Below are positions 12,713 to 23,734 of a DNA stretch of 64,000 bases, piece by piece (position 1 is the stretch's first letter; every line of letters starts with the position of its first letter). Source of the stretch: Isoetes taiwanensis (lineage: Eukaryota > Streptophyta > Lycopodiopsida > Isoetales > Isoetaceae); NCBI GenBank assembly GCA_021234155.1, contig JAJEKV010000033.1, forward strand, positions 14,209,422-14,273,421, in the 5' to 3' direction. The position numbers and the translations under genes are program-made. The notes beneath the pieces were generated by a model. That model had not been told where the DNA came from. It did not search any database and worked only from the letters and a program-made list of their open reading frames with translations.

Positions 12713-14216
12713 ATGACGAATCCGGCCAACAAAAAAGGCTACCAGGCAGTTACAGATATTTGCATGAAGAACTCGAGTGAAAAAAACATGCCCGTATTTG
12801 TCCAGACGGTATTAAGGATAGGGACAAACACTTATTTAAAAGCATATTTGAAAGCCCACGTTGTGGCAAATCTTACACTAGTATGCTCTTCCTATCCTTC
12901 CACATCTGAGATAGGCCAGATAGGTGCATGGGAAGGAAGAAGAGCGACCTGAATATGGCCACCAGAAGGAAGATCGAAGCTGAGATGAAGGGTACATCTA
13001 AGAAGAAGAAGATATTTGATTTCCACAGGGTTGCAAAAACACCTGTGATGGCAGAATGCACCAGTAAAGGAGACAAGGAAGTTGGGATGCTAAGGAAAAG
13101 GCCAAAGAGAAGCCTGAGCAGGTGAGCAAAGGGACTGAAAATGATGTGAGCATTGGCCTCAAGCTGATTGTGCAGAACGAAGCATTGCAGACAAAGGACA
13201 AGGGAACAACAATTGAAGAGAACCAACAAGCACGCTATTCAGCTGATCTACAAGACCACCAGGTTCTTAGATCTATTAATTTTCATTCACTGAATAAAAG
13301 TTCAATAAACTACAAAGTTCTTATGTAATCTGTATTGGCATAAACTCATAAGTAGCTAAGTTCAATAAGGATAGTTTTGATCTGAAAAAATAGAGGCAAT
13401 AAGATAAAAGATGGTGGATCTTATTTTAGAAAAGAATGAAATAACGCTATGGAAACAAGTAGATCAAGTTTTACAATAAACTAGGATCTAAACACATTGA
13501 ATATTATTCTCGGATATAAAGCTTTTCTAACATTATTTTTAAGTTACTAACCTATTAAGACAGGTTGAATGGGGTAGCACATACATAATAGATCTGATAG
13601 CAAAATCGGCCAAGGTAAAGCAGAATGAGACAAGACATAGATAAGGATGACAACTCAAAAGCATGCTGCTGTAAATAAGCCATGAGTCCTCTGAAATAAT
13701 CAGATATGGGAACCATATTATTTTATTTTACATCAGGCAAATGTGAAAGGGATAACCCAAGAAACTTATAGCTTACCTGCTAGTGACTTAGGCTTTTACC
13801 CTTCTTAGGCTAACAGTCCTTTCTTTTCACTGCAGGTAACCGAGTTTCTTGCTCTTTTGCTTTGATGTTCTTAATGGATGGTCAAGCTACAAGTATTCAC
13901 GCATTCTACAAGCTGTTACTAAACATTTGTGTTGAAGTAAGATCTTTCCAAAAGATTAACACTACATTTTTAAAGTAAGAGCATTAGGATTATATATTAC
14001 AATTATATTGTAAACTCTTATTGCTTATGGTTTTCTAAAAGACAATGGAATTTTTCTACTTGCAAGTCGTATTCTAAACTGATATTATTAAGGGTTGCAA
14101 TTAAAAGAAAGGACAAGGAAAACATGACTATGGCCTTGAAGGGAGTCACCTGTAACCTGACAAGGCTGCAAATTGTACTCTAAAGTACTTGAATGTATTA
14201 AGAGTAAAAGGTCTTA
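12713..14216. repeat. Left long direct repeat of the composite retroelement
   Basis: This ~1.5 kb sequence recurs in the same orientation at about 24166-25612 with a few percent divergence. The two copies flank ORF1 and the reverse-transcriptase ORF like LTRs or the pseudo-LTRs of Penelope-like elements. I see no TG...CA ends, primer-binding site or polypurine tract. It contains short broken lysine-rich reading frames (12928-13125, 13122-13328) that look like degraded coding sequence. The last ~400 bp equals repeat R at 6649. Confidence 0.8.
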
Positions 14217-14364
14217 GGCTTTAAAGGTTTTTTTTTGTTCATACTCAATTTTGTAGTTTTACTAGAAACCATAGTTCATGTTCTAAATTCTCATGTGATT
14301 TCTCTAGTATATTACACTAATTTCAGTACATGTTATAGGAAACTGTTAATAGAAACAAAACTGA

Positions 14365-15810
14365 CATATCAGAAGAAGATTGGTTCCATTCAAGTACAAG
14401 GAGAATGGCATTATGACCCCTAATATGGCTGTTCAGAATATACTTGGGTGTATCCGAAATATAGATATACACAGCTTGATCATTTTAAATGAGAAGAAAT
14501 TGAAGGATAGAAGGCTTTCTCCCGTTATTTGCTTGGCCTTCAACGGATGGTTCAAATTGTTTGGGCAGATTAAAAAGGCCAACTATGAGTATATCAAGTG
14601 CAAGGAAATTATTAACTCCCTTTACAAGGACATTGGCACTATCCTTTACAAAAGGACTTGCTTGGAAGATGAGATGGCACGAAAATTTGTAACTGGCTTG
14701 TCTATTCTTGAAAAGGTCAATGAAATTGACCCTCCTACTTTTGATGTGGAGGATAAGAACAACAAGAATAGTCCCAAGGCAATTCCTGAAGTAAATGAAG
14801 ATTGTCTCTTCTCAGATCTAGGCCTATCTGAAGCTGAGAATATCCATACAGATGGAGAATCCAACACAATTGGAGCATTTGAAGAAATTCCCAATCTTAC
14901 ACTTGGTAATTCATCTTGTTTTCCGATTATTATTGAGCAAATGGTTGAATGTATGGGAGCTGCTTATTCTCATGCTATATAGAGGAGCCAAAATTTTGGT
15001 GCACTTGCCCCCATTGACTTGGATACCTGGATAGCATTTGCTGGTATCACCAAGGAAGAAATCAATACATCTAAATTTACTGCCACAAAACTTGAGAAAA
15101 CATTCAAGATGACTGAAGCAGTAGTTCCATTTGATATGGCCACCTTTGACCAGGTCTGTATCAGAAACAAAGGAATACAAATTGGACAAAAAGGGCACAT
15201 GGCATATCCCAATGAAGAGAGAGATGATTTTTATCTAAAAAGAGTATGGCGCACTCACTGCCCATACTTCAATTGTCTCTGTCCAAAACACAAGAATTCA
15301 CCATGTCACTACGGCATTATTTGGTTTGACCAAGCAATATGGTTTGTGCTTAACCATATGGAAGAGCTAGATCTGCTCACCTCCCCCATCATGAGAATGG
15401 TGAATTTCACCAAGCTGCTCAATAAGACACTGAAACCTGCAGTTATTACATATATTTCTTACCTAGAAGTAAGGAAGATCATGCTTGATATGACATTGGC
15501 TATGGCACAGAACCCCAATGCAAACCTCAAGATGGAATATGGAAACAATAGGATGGCAGATATTGTGGAAAAAACTGTCAAACCTATCTCATTCCTGAAA
15601 GCTAGTGTTGGCAATAATTACAGAGGATACTCAAAAAAGCCTCTGGTAGGCAAAAACCTGCATCATTCTATGCATCATTCTAACACTGCCAAAGGTATGC
15701 CATGGATGCCACCAAGGCTGACCAGTGACCCTGCACTTGCAAACAATCTTGAAGCAAAGGGTTCTGGTTTTAACATTGAAAAGAAGAACAAAGATGCAAA
15801 AAAACACTGA
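14365..15810 (+). pseudogene. Composite retroelement ORF1, one in-frame stop
   Basis: One open frame runs from the stop at 14362 to 15810, interrupted only by a TAG at 14980-14982. The first ATG is at 14413. The product would be about 480 residues and I do not recognise it. The N-terminal part is alpha-helical, the middle is acidic (DVEDKNNKNSPKAIPEVNED), and the C-terminal part holds a Cys/His cluster, CPYFNCLCPKHKNSPCH, that may bind zinc or nucleic acid. The tail is basic and Asn/Lys rich. Its place upstream of a reverse-transcriptase ORF between direct repeats suggests a Gag- or ORF1-like nucleic-acid-binding protein. That role is inferred from position and the Cys/His cluster only. Confidence 0.6.
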
Positions 15811-16060
15811 ACAAGAAAAAGAAAAGGTTATCCACTTGGATGAAAGCACACCTGACAGCTTGGAGATCGTAGAGGATACCCAAAATGAAAACTGAAAGTT
15901 AGAACAAAGGACCAAGTAGGCCTTAAATGGACAATTCTGTCTGAATATGTCTGGAAGTTTTTTCTTTAAAAGCAATAACTATTTGTTAAATTGTTTCATG
16001 ATAATGAAAGTTATTGAAAAATGCATCTCTCTACATCACTAACCCAAGTTATATATGTAG

Positions 16061-16637
16061 GTGATTAAAAACAATCCAAGAACTATCTCCAGAGATGTTA
16101 ATATGCTGAAACATCTGGTCAACATAGAGGATAAGAAAAACAAAAAAATTGGTCACTTTAAATTCTTGTCCAAAAGTCTGGAAAAATTTGAGGTCAGAAA
16201 TGTTTTTCATATAGTATTATCTGAAACTCTAGAAGGAAAAGGAATTGAGCTACTCGTTGCATGGAAGTATATGGACCAGTTAAGAGAAATGGTATACAAA
16301 CCCTTCTCTATTTTTGTTGAGGCAAGAAACAACAGACGCCCTTGCTCCAATTTCAGTTTAAAAACCTTTTTTGACCACGACATTGGACATGTCAGAACTA
16401 CGAATTTAGCAATTATCCACAATGCCAAGCTAAAAAGCATTCGAGAAAGGGCTTAATAACATTCATGCGTGCAGCTTCAGTGTGCAAAAATTCATGGAAG
16501 AATTTGAATTAACATGTACACAGTTCTTTACAGTGCATCAATATGATTTGATAGAATTGACAGGAGATGATATACAGTGCATTATCAACATGCTAATGCA
16601 ATATGCACATATGGAGGTGGTAGAATTAAAAAAAAAA
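16061..16637 (+). pseudogene. Composite retroelement ORF2, N-terminal part
   Basis: Two frames join across a frameshift near 16450: 16061-16456 (KHLVNIEDKKNKKIGHFKFL, ELLVAWKYMDQLREMVYKPF) and then 16482-16637 (KFMEEFELTCTQFFTVHQYD, ELTGDDIQCIINMLMQYAHM). No catalytic motif is visible. The frame ends in an A run at 16628-16637, exactly where the gene-capture insertion starts. It appears to resume on the far side at about 22236, with Lys codons followed by RFLWDDPKMRKNVEWLV and the reverse transcriptase. I therefore read it as the front half of ORF2. Confidence 0.55.
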
Positions 16638-17443
16638 CAAGGTGCTGTGCACGAGGGGTTGCCCTTCGATGCCCAGAGAATTGTATTTTCATGGTTTCTG
16701 TTTTGTTGTTTCATGCTAGGTGTTTTTTGTTTTTTGTGAAGCCCTGTAAATACTATGAATATAGGGTGTCGTTTTCTTAATGCCAGGTCTGTAGCAATTT
16801 GTCTTGTGATCTCTGAAGCATGTGTTATTAGAGGAAGAGGTTTCTTTTAGCAGAAATAGTAGGAAAGGCAAGCTTAAAATCTCTGTACATTGTCACTGCA
16901 AATGTATCTTTTATTGCCTAGCAATATGGGACTGAAGTAGCCGTTAGATCTATAAGTAAAGTTCTAATACTTGCAAATAGAAAGTAGGTAGCTTATGCAA
17001 ATATGACGTACTCATGTCCATCTTGTGGAAAATATGGGGTAGAAGGCTGCTTGAACCCCCTGCTGATCATGGCCGAACCCGCGAAGAGATTCAAAAGCAT
17101 GGCAATCCTGGTGATATATCAGATCCTATGCAGAGGCTTTACCTTGAACTCGACGCCTCTGTTCTTCTAAGCCGAGTTGTTATCTTATATTTCATTGGGT
17201 TCGAATTTGTAGGGTTTATTGTTGTCCTCATGTGTATCCTTGCAAGTCCTGCAAATGTTCATACCCTTAATTCCAAACATCTTAATGTAGGCCTCTTTTC
17301 TAGCTTCACCGCCGTATCCATGTTTGCAAATGCCGACTTTTCTCTAGCAAATGAGAATCTCATCGCCGTCCGCCAGAATTCAATCCTCCTCTGGTTAAGC
17401 TTGCTAATACTGTTGGGGAATACCATGTATGCTCCATGCTTAC

Positions 17444-17537
17444 GAGGCATCATCTTCCTCCTCCATAAGCATTCAAAGGACAAGACCAAAGAGGCATCAT
17501 CTTCCTCCTCCATAAGCATTCAAAGGACAAGACCAAA
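17444..17537 (+). repeat. 47 bp perfect tandem duplication in the HKT relic
   Basis: Two adjacent copies begin GAGGCATCATCTTCCTCCTC, at 17444-17490 and 17491-17537. Because 47 is not a multiple of three, the reading frame shifts between the CLRGIIFLLHKHSKDK and AYEYLLNHPRTC segments. One copy restores the expected family spacing. Confidence 0.9.
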
Positions 17538-18125
17538 TTGGCATATGAGTACCTCCTTAATCACCCAAGAACATGCTATACTCATCTATTTCCCCATGAT
17601 CAAACTATGTGGTTGATCTATACAATTATTGCTTTCAATGCAATAGAATATTTCTTCCTTTTCCTCCTAAATTGGAATTATGTGGCTCTCCAAGGACTCT
17701 CGTCGATCAAGAAGATTGCAGTAGGAATATTTCCGTCAATTTCTACACGAAATGCTGGTGCCAATGTTGTAAATCTTGTAGACCTTTCACCTTGCATGTT
17801 GCTACTCTACGTGGGGCTAATGTATGTTCACTTGAATTGTCTTATATGACCTTTTTATTTTCATTGATATGAAAGCATCGAACTAATGTGCCTTTTTTTT
17901 AGGTATGTTGCAATGTACCCAATCTTTCTAGACAAAATTCTAGAGTAAAAGACGAGCATAAGCCGACCAAGTACAAACAAGTGATGATTCCTTAGTTCAT
18001 GATTCGGCATATCTATTTATTGCAGTGTTCCTTATCAGTCTATGCGAGAAGAAGCAGATCGAGGTTATCAGGTATTCTAAGTTGCCGAAGTTGCCTTAAA
18101 GTGTAATTAGTTATCAAAAATTTAA

Positions 18126-19174
18126 GGGTAAATTGTAAAAATGCCCTCATATTTTTCTATAATTGTCAAAATACCCTTGTATTTTATATATTTATCAAAA
18201 TGCCCTTAATTCTTGTACTTTCCTGCGGTATATACATGTTTTGCCTTGCAGTTGTAAATGTAATATCAGAATGCATCGAAAGCATCAATAGAAAGAATTT
18301 GCAACGATTCATATCATATGATTTGTTTGCGGCACGACAGTGGTTTTGGCAGCACAATTTTGCGAGCAATCTGGGCACCATACTCAGGGATCTTCACCCT
18401 CGCATTCCAGTCGTTCTACTCCAACGATGCCAGCTCCTTCGTTTGTGCTGAAGCCGAAGGAATATGGAGTTGAAGAATCACATAAAACTTCATAGCATAA
18501 TTTCTTGTTGTCTGTTTGTAGATACAGAGGAATCTCTAAGACCGCTATGTGGCACTCCTCTCAGAACGCTGTAATCCTTTAAGAAGGTAGTAGTATGGAA
18601 GCTATGCCCAGCATGTATTACACCTGCATTGCATGCTAACGACAACAATTTGGAAATGCCAGCTCCTTCGTTTGTGAAAGATTTGGAAATGCCAGCGATT
18701 TGGAAATGCCAGCGATTTGGAGTTGCCAGCTCCTTCGTTTGTGAAAGATTTATGGTTCTTCAACTCCAATGATGCCAGTTCTTGAGGCTGGCTGCCTTCG
18801 GCTGTCATGTTTGTGCTTCTGTTTATGGTGAAGCAGCTCCCTGTTCCAGCTCAAGCTCTCCATCCATGCCCTGCGACTGTCATTCGCCGGTTCTATGCTC
18901 CTCCTCTTCCTTCCCATTCCGATCATCCTGTATTCTGAGCACACCTCTTCATTTCCTGAACTAGGAGTCACAGACGAAATCTGGAAGAACGGAGAAATCA
19001 AGCCTCTCATCAGCTGTGATTTGTTGCAGACAAGAACTAGAATGTGCCGTAGAAAAGAGAAGATAAATAAGAACTGCCGTAAAAAGCACAAAAGGGGTAT
19101 TTTGATAATTACGCTAGATATGGGGCCATTTTTACAATTAGAGAAAAATACAGGGGCAATTTTACAATTTTCCC
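18126..19174. mobile_element. MULE-1: non-autonomous Mutator-like element
   Basis: A 1,049 bp insertion has ~80 bp imperfect terminal inverted repeats starting GGGTAAATTG (left) and GGGAAAATTG (right, reverse complement). The 9 bp sequence AAAATTTAA lies directly outside both ends (18117-18125 and 19175-19183), the target duplication size typical of Mutator-like elements. No transposase is encoded. The interior has short direct repeats around 18655-18750 built on GCCAGCTCCTTCGTTTGTG, and no recognised gene. It lies within the HKT relic. Confidence 0.88.
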
Positions 19175-19904
19175 AAAATTTAATGATGGGCTTGTTTTTG
19201 TATTGTGTAGTGGATATAGTAATGTGGGATTATAGCTTGGGTACAGCTGCAATTTGAGACAGAACATAGCCGAATCATGCACAGATGTGCCATGGAGTTT
19301 ATCAGGAAAATTTAACAGTTTGGCAAAGTTAATAGTTATTCTAGTCATGCTACTAGGAAGGCATAGAGGCCTACCTGAGAATATTGACATTGCAGTAACT
19401 ATGCCAAAGAGAACTGCATCATATGCCTCTTTACTCCCTTATGCATCCTTACCATCCATCTCATTTGTTAAATCCATGCCATCCATTTTCAAACATGCAT
19501 CCATGCCTGTGATGGAAAGCCGCATTGGTTGACGAAACAATTTTTAGATGGCTATGATCCTGCAACTCTGCATTCATCCTTTAGAATGCATTTCACTTGA
19601 AATGGGCATAGCAAACATTCTGCCAAACCCCATGACTTGCGCATATCTGCTGAAGCAAATTAAAGGAACTGGCTCCCTATTTCCAACGGGATGTGTCTTC
19701 TTCTTTAAAAGTGACTACAAGGCTAAATCTCTCCAGAAATGATCGCAAAACTGCCACTCGGGTAGGGGTTATAATGAAAAGCTAAGCATTCTAAATATTT
19801 TTGAATAAGCAAAAAGGTATAGAAACTTGTTAATAAGAGCTTAATTTTGGATTATAGAAGCGGTGATCAAAACATACAGTAATCAGAAGGAAAGACATTC
19901 ACTA

Positions 19905-21050
19905 TTATATGTGAAAAATCTTCCAAAAGTGTACGTCAACCACAAGTAAAGGCACATTATCTTTGAGTGTTGCACTAACCTCATACGGATACAAATTAAA
20001 AGAGGATGTCCTGGTCGTGCTTGGTGAGTGAATTTCTGCATCACCGAACTCAATCTCCTCATCTTCATCTTTATCCGGGTCATCTTGAGTGCTTAGACAA
20101 TCCGACTCTCCATCCGTTTTTATAATTTCAACTACTGGCTGTTGACCTGCAATATGGCAATTGAAGAAGAGAGTAAGTTGGGACACGTGCATCCTCACAA
20201 CCTTTTTTTTTGTATGGACCGCAAGATTTAGGAGTCAAAGAAAGCATAGAAAGCAATTGTTTAAGCAAGCTCATCATCTGAAATATCTTGAAGGCATTTT
20301 TCTAAAGAGCATACCTGCAAGTAGTGCATCAACTGTCACACCTAAACTGCAATGAATACGCCATTCTGTGCGTGAAACTATCTCTACAGCTGACGTGAAT
20401 GCTGGAGGACCTTGCCTTTCTAGTATACTCTTAGAGATTCCCCTTCTCCTTGCCTCCTCATCCCCAAGAGTCACACTCTACACATTCATTCATCTTTTGG
20501 TATAAATACATTTGACTTTTAGCCACAATACAAACTCAACAATTAGAATGGGTACCATTCTTCATATAACCTGCTAACAAATTGTTAGAAAGAACATTCT
20601 TTGTTCCCTCTCTATGCATATGATTGGCATAAAATGGAAAAGCTTAACCAAAGAATCATCAGGCAGCAAGAAAAAACCATGGACTCCATAACATAGTTGA
20701 ATAGAGGTACGCTGCACAAAAATTACAGCGACGTATTTACTTTGTTTCATCTATTCGCAAAATTTTATTTTAAAGCATGTTCCTGAGTTCTGCATTATAT
20801 GGAAGGTTTGATTTTTCAAAAACGTTTTGTCTACTGGCATTGATCTAGTGAAGTTGGAAAGTCTACATTAAATTCCTTGGACTTTTTTTTATAGTTTATA
20901 AAATAAAGTCCTCCTATACCTGGATTCCACCTACTAGCAAAACAAGAGCGGGATTCTTTATGAGGTTCTCTACAGTCATGTGCTGTTGCAACCAGCTGCA
21001 CACCACGCTCAGCTATTGTTTTTGCTGCCAAGGCTAAGTGATAATTCCTT
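19905..21050 (-). pseudogene. SPD1-like: SPD1/Ycf45-like (SpoIIIAA-family) ATPase relic, C-terminal exons
   Basis: Three minus-strand exons match the C-terminal half of the plastid SpoIIIAA/Ycf45-type AAA ATPase family (SEEDLING PLASTID DEVELOPMENT 1 in angiosperms). The first, near 21030-20920, reads AKTIAERGVQLVATAH and then, after a one-base frame change, TVENLIKNPALVLLVGGIQ before a GTATAG donor. The second (20476-20315) reads VTLGDEEARRRGISKSILER and VTVDALLAG. The third (20150-19905) reads QQPVVEIIK, with an acidic stretch DDPDKDEDEEIEFGD. The Walker A and N-terminal R3H-side exons are absent. Upstream the sequence turns directly into helicase sequence, so this is a captured, truncated and frameshifted fragment. 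Confidence 0.82.
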
Positions 21051-21079
21051 TCCTTGAAAATCGTCTACACTGGAAATGT

Positions 21080-21895
21080 AGTTCAAGTGCTTTCATCTTC
21101 AGAAGGACTCATCGGGGTAATTGATAAGAGCAGATGGTTCTTTAATCTGTCATGCAATCGCCTCTTAATTTCCTTTACTTGGCCTTTGTACATGGCCAGA
21201 ATGACAATATCAGATGGCTTGTAACAACCTTGATTCAGAAGATAATTACAAATCTCAACTAAGCTTTGCTTCTAAAACATTCACCTTGCTACCCACATTG
21301 CTGCCTTCTTTCTCTTGGGCTCTGTGATGAAAAACGAAAAGGCTTGACTTCATTCCTTTAATATCTTCGTACTCATAAACACTAGAGTGATTTGTAAGCT
21401 CTGGATATAACCTAGCAATTAGACGTGAAATTGATGGCTTCATCCTCCTTTGGGCTAGTAGGGTTACATGCTCAATATCTCCTATAACAAGACTCTCAAA
21501 TAAGAAAAGAACCAACTTATGCTTGATGGAAAGCTTGTACGTTGCAATTGATGCCGCAGCTGTTTGTGATCTCCAATGAGTATGACATGCTTGGTGGAAG
21601 GGGCTCAGGCCTGCTAAGCTATGGCTCTCTAAAACCTCCGCTGCTTCTTCCACTACCAGTATCTCTGGCTTAAGTAATACATAATATCATGATATCTGGC
21701 TGCTGCAGTTGTAGTCATTCCTATAACATTAGAACTCTTTAGAATTGAGAGCTGAATTTCTCTATCTACCTCATTAAGTACTTTACAAGCGTTCTGATAT
21801 TCTTTGGGCAGATTTGCTAGCTCCCTTTGTGCTGCGCCGTGAATTTCATCTAGCCAATATTGGAATAGTTTCTATCTTGCCACAGCAGGTAAGAT
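21080..21895 (-). pseudogene. ZNFX1-like: NFX1-type (ZNFX1-like) SF1 RNA helicase relic
   Basis: The minus strand carries the central part of a superfamily 1 helicase of the NFX1-zinc-finger type. In order: REIQLSILKSSNVIGMTTTA (about 21750-21690), the motif II region VEEAAEVLESHSLAGLSP (21660-21600), motif III as LIGDH in a shifted frame (about 21570), SLFESLV-type sequence with EHVTLLAQRRMKPSISRLIA (21480-21415), LYPELTNHSSVYEYEDIKGM, then YKPSDIVILAMYKGQVKEIK (about 21205-21145). Motif I and the zinc-finger region are missing. At least one frameshift, near 21575, breaks the frame. The family acts in RNA surveillance and small-RNA pathways. This copy is a fragment joined to the SPD1-like fragment. 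Confidence 0.78.
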
Positions 21896-22232
21896 CCAGA
21901 CATCCGGAACGTCAATTATAAGATGGAGAGGGCGTTGCTCATCGGGATTTTCAGGCTATATCCTGGTCCTGCCTCCATATCCTGGTCCAGCAAAGGAATG
22001 CGCTGCCATATCCTAACATCCTAGACTGGCTATCCTAATATCCTAGACTGGCTACCGGCTAACACACTGCAAGAAGAGCCTCACCCAGTAACGAGGGTGA
22101 CCTGGCACTTAAGGGCGGTAGCAGGTTTTTAGCAGTTTTCTAAATATACTAGGCATATACCAGCATATCCTTGGAATATACTAAAAACCCACATGAACAA
22201 GGGTTTGCCCCCCTAGGGGCAACCCAAAAATG

Positions 22233-23734
22233 AAAGAAAAAAGGTTTCTCTGGGATGACCCCAAGATGAGAAAAAATGTTGAATGGCTGGTAAGTAACCT
22301 ATACATCCCAGGCCTAGACACGACACGCAATAATCCAGTATTTATTTGCCAAAAGCACATATTTGAGAAAGCTCAGGAAAGACTAAATAGTCCAGACTAT
22401 TCTATTCTATTCTATTCTTTGAAAGAACTACACTTATTCCTACATTCGTGGCTGAAATGGCTAAGAAAGAAATCCAAAAGTTTCTGGGCACTGATACAGA
22501 AATATAAAGTAGATTACCATATCTTATGGCAAGCTACAAAGCACACAAACGAGAATACAGGTGGCTCACCAACGCACATGACTCAACTTTTTCTGAATTG
22601 GCCGACTTGATCACGGCCATATTGAATGGTGTTCTCGAAATTTGGCCCCTGGTTTGCTTCAAAATAACAGCAAAAATCAGAATGTTCAGAAATTTCAAAG
22701 TCAATGCATCATGGATCATTGATTCATCATATGACATGCTAAACTTACCACAGAGGATACATAATGTCTTTGCAGCTGACATTACACACTGTTATGAGAC
22801 AATACCTCTTGAAGGAGATGACGGTTTAATTGAAATACTAAACGAGGTAATTGACATGATATGGGAATACATGATGACAGAAAAACATATGTTTCACTTA
22901 ATGTACATAATCAGGGAAGAAAGATACGTGATTACATGGGAAAAGAATATCAAAAGAAACCTCCATATGACATGTTGGAGAACTATAGAAAAGAACGTGA
23001 TAAAGCAGATGAACACATGGTTACTATCCAATTGCTACCTACAGCTAGGTAAAAAAAAATTTAGGCAGAGAAAAGGTATCCCAATGGGGTTTTCATGTAG
23101 TCCAGCATGGTGCAATTTGTACCTTACTTGGCATGAACTGAAATTCATACTCAAACTGGCTGACAAAGGCAGATATGAAGATATCAAAAGATTCCAATAT
23201 ACAACTAGATACATGGGCGACCTCAAAATTGTGAATGGAGATAACATTAGAGAATTCTTTGATGCACATGCAGAGATTACGATATATAACATGGAGTATA
23301 TAGGAATAAAAGATGAGACCACATACCAAAGAGGAGACCAAGGTAAATCTGACTCCATGGGATATAAAATTAACTATATGAATGTCACTATTCAAGTCAC
23401 TGATCCAGATAGAGGCACATTCATGATGACTAGATATGACAAAAGAGACAAGCTATTTTTTCACGTTAATAAGTTCATCAAAGCTGACAGCTACAGACCA
23501 TACAAGCAGGCTATGAAAGTCATCATCTCACAAATACTACCCTACGTGTATGCGCACTCAAGTCACACTACTGTTGCAGCAGATATAGCAGGACTTATAA
23601 TGGCATTCCAGAATAACGGCTTTAACAAAGACATGCTTATCATATTATTACTACACACGCTCCAGAATGATAAGTTCCCTGGAGTTCTCTACAATATAAA
23701 AGAGATGGTGGAAATACTAAAAGACATTCTGTAA
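22233..23734 (+). pseudogene. Composite retroelement ORF2: divergent reverse transcriptase
   Basis: The frame from 22233 (GLDTTRNNPVFICQKHIF, ELHLFLHSWLKWL) shifts near 22550 into 22526-23734. That part contains REYRWLTNAHDSTFS, FAADITHCYETIPLEGDDG (motif A region), RQRKGIPMGFSCSPAWCNLY (motif B, G-P-M-G...SP) and TRYMGDLKIVN (motif C). The tail is YDKRDKLFFHVNKF...ISQILPYVYAHSSH. Motif B and the basic tail recall the Penelope-like/telomerase side of RT diversity and RTs of algae and non-seed plants more than LTR or L1 enzymes. The first catalytic Asp of the YxDD motif is Gly here (GGC, 23216-23218), so this copy is probably inactive. No endonuclease domain was found. Confidence 0.7.

Larger units (their letters stand above)
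17014..19532 (+). pseudogene. HKT/TRK-like: HKT/TRK-type cation transporter relic
   Basis: This is a relic of a Na+/K+ transporter of the HKT/TRK/KtrB superfamily, plasma-membrane proteins with four membrane-pore-membrane repeats. Only the C-terminal half is present. Exon 1 (to 17821) has a membrane helix, the pore segment FSSFTAVSMFANADFSLANE and LLGNTMYAPCLRG. The selectivity-filter Gly of the family (FANCGF) is replaced by Asp here. An exon at 17903 gives YVAMYPIFLDKI, and one near 18004-18060 gives AYLFIAVFLISLCEKKQIE. The last exon (19211-19532) has the fourth filter NVGL, a TAG stop at 19233-19235, then LAKLIVILVMLLGRHRGLPE. A 47 bp tandem duplication (17444-17490 / 17491-17537) shifts the frame, and a MULE sits at 18126-19174. 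It is clearly dead. Confidence 0.85.
16638..22235 (+). mobile_element. Gene-capture element A inserted in ORF2
   Basis: This 5.6 kb insertion is bounded on the left by a module at 16638-16680 (CAAGGTGCTGTGCACGAGG then GGGTTGCCCTTCG). On the right a ~115 bp module at 22121-22235 ends GGGTTTGCCCC...GGGGCAACCC followed by AAAAATGAAA. Both modules recur around element B (51841-54378). The interior carries pieces of three unrelated host genes in both orientations, with introns: HKT/TRK (+), SPD1/Ycf45-like ATPase (-) and an NFX1-type helicase (-). Multi-gene capture suggests a Helitron- or Helentron-like element, but I see no canonical 5'-TC/3'-CTRR ends and no Rep/helicase transposase, so the class is unproven. 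Confidence 0.55.

Noticed and set aside
12713-14216. Classical LTR of a Gypsy/Copia element
   Set aside because: No TG...CA ends, PBS or PPT, and the RT between the repeats is not Gypsy/Copia type.
16638-22235. Canonical Helitron call for element A
   Set aside because: No 5'-TC, no hairpin followed by a CTRR terminus at the proposed end, and A/T insertion flanks could not be shown; kept only as Helitron/Helentron-like.
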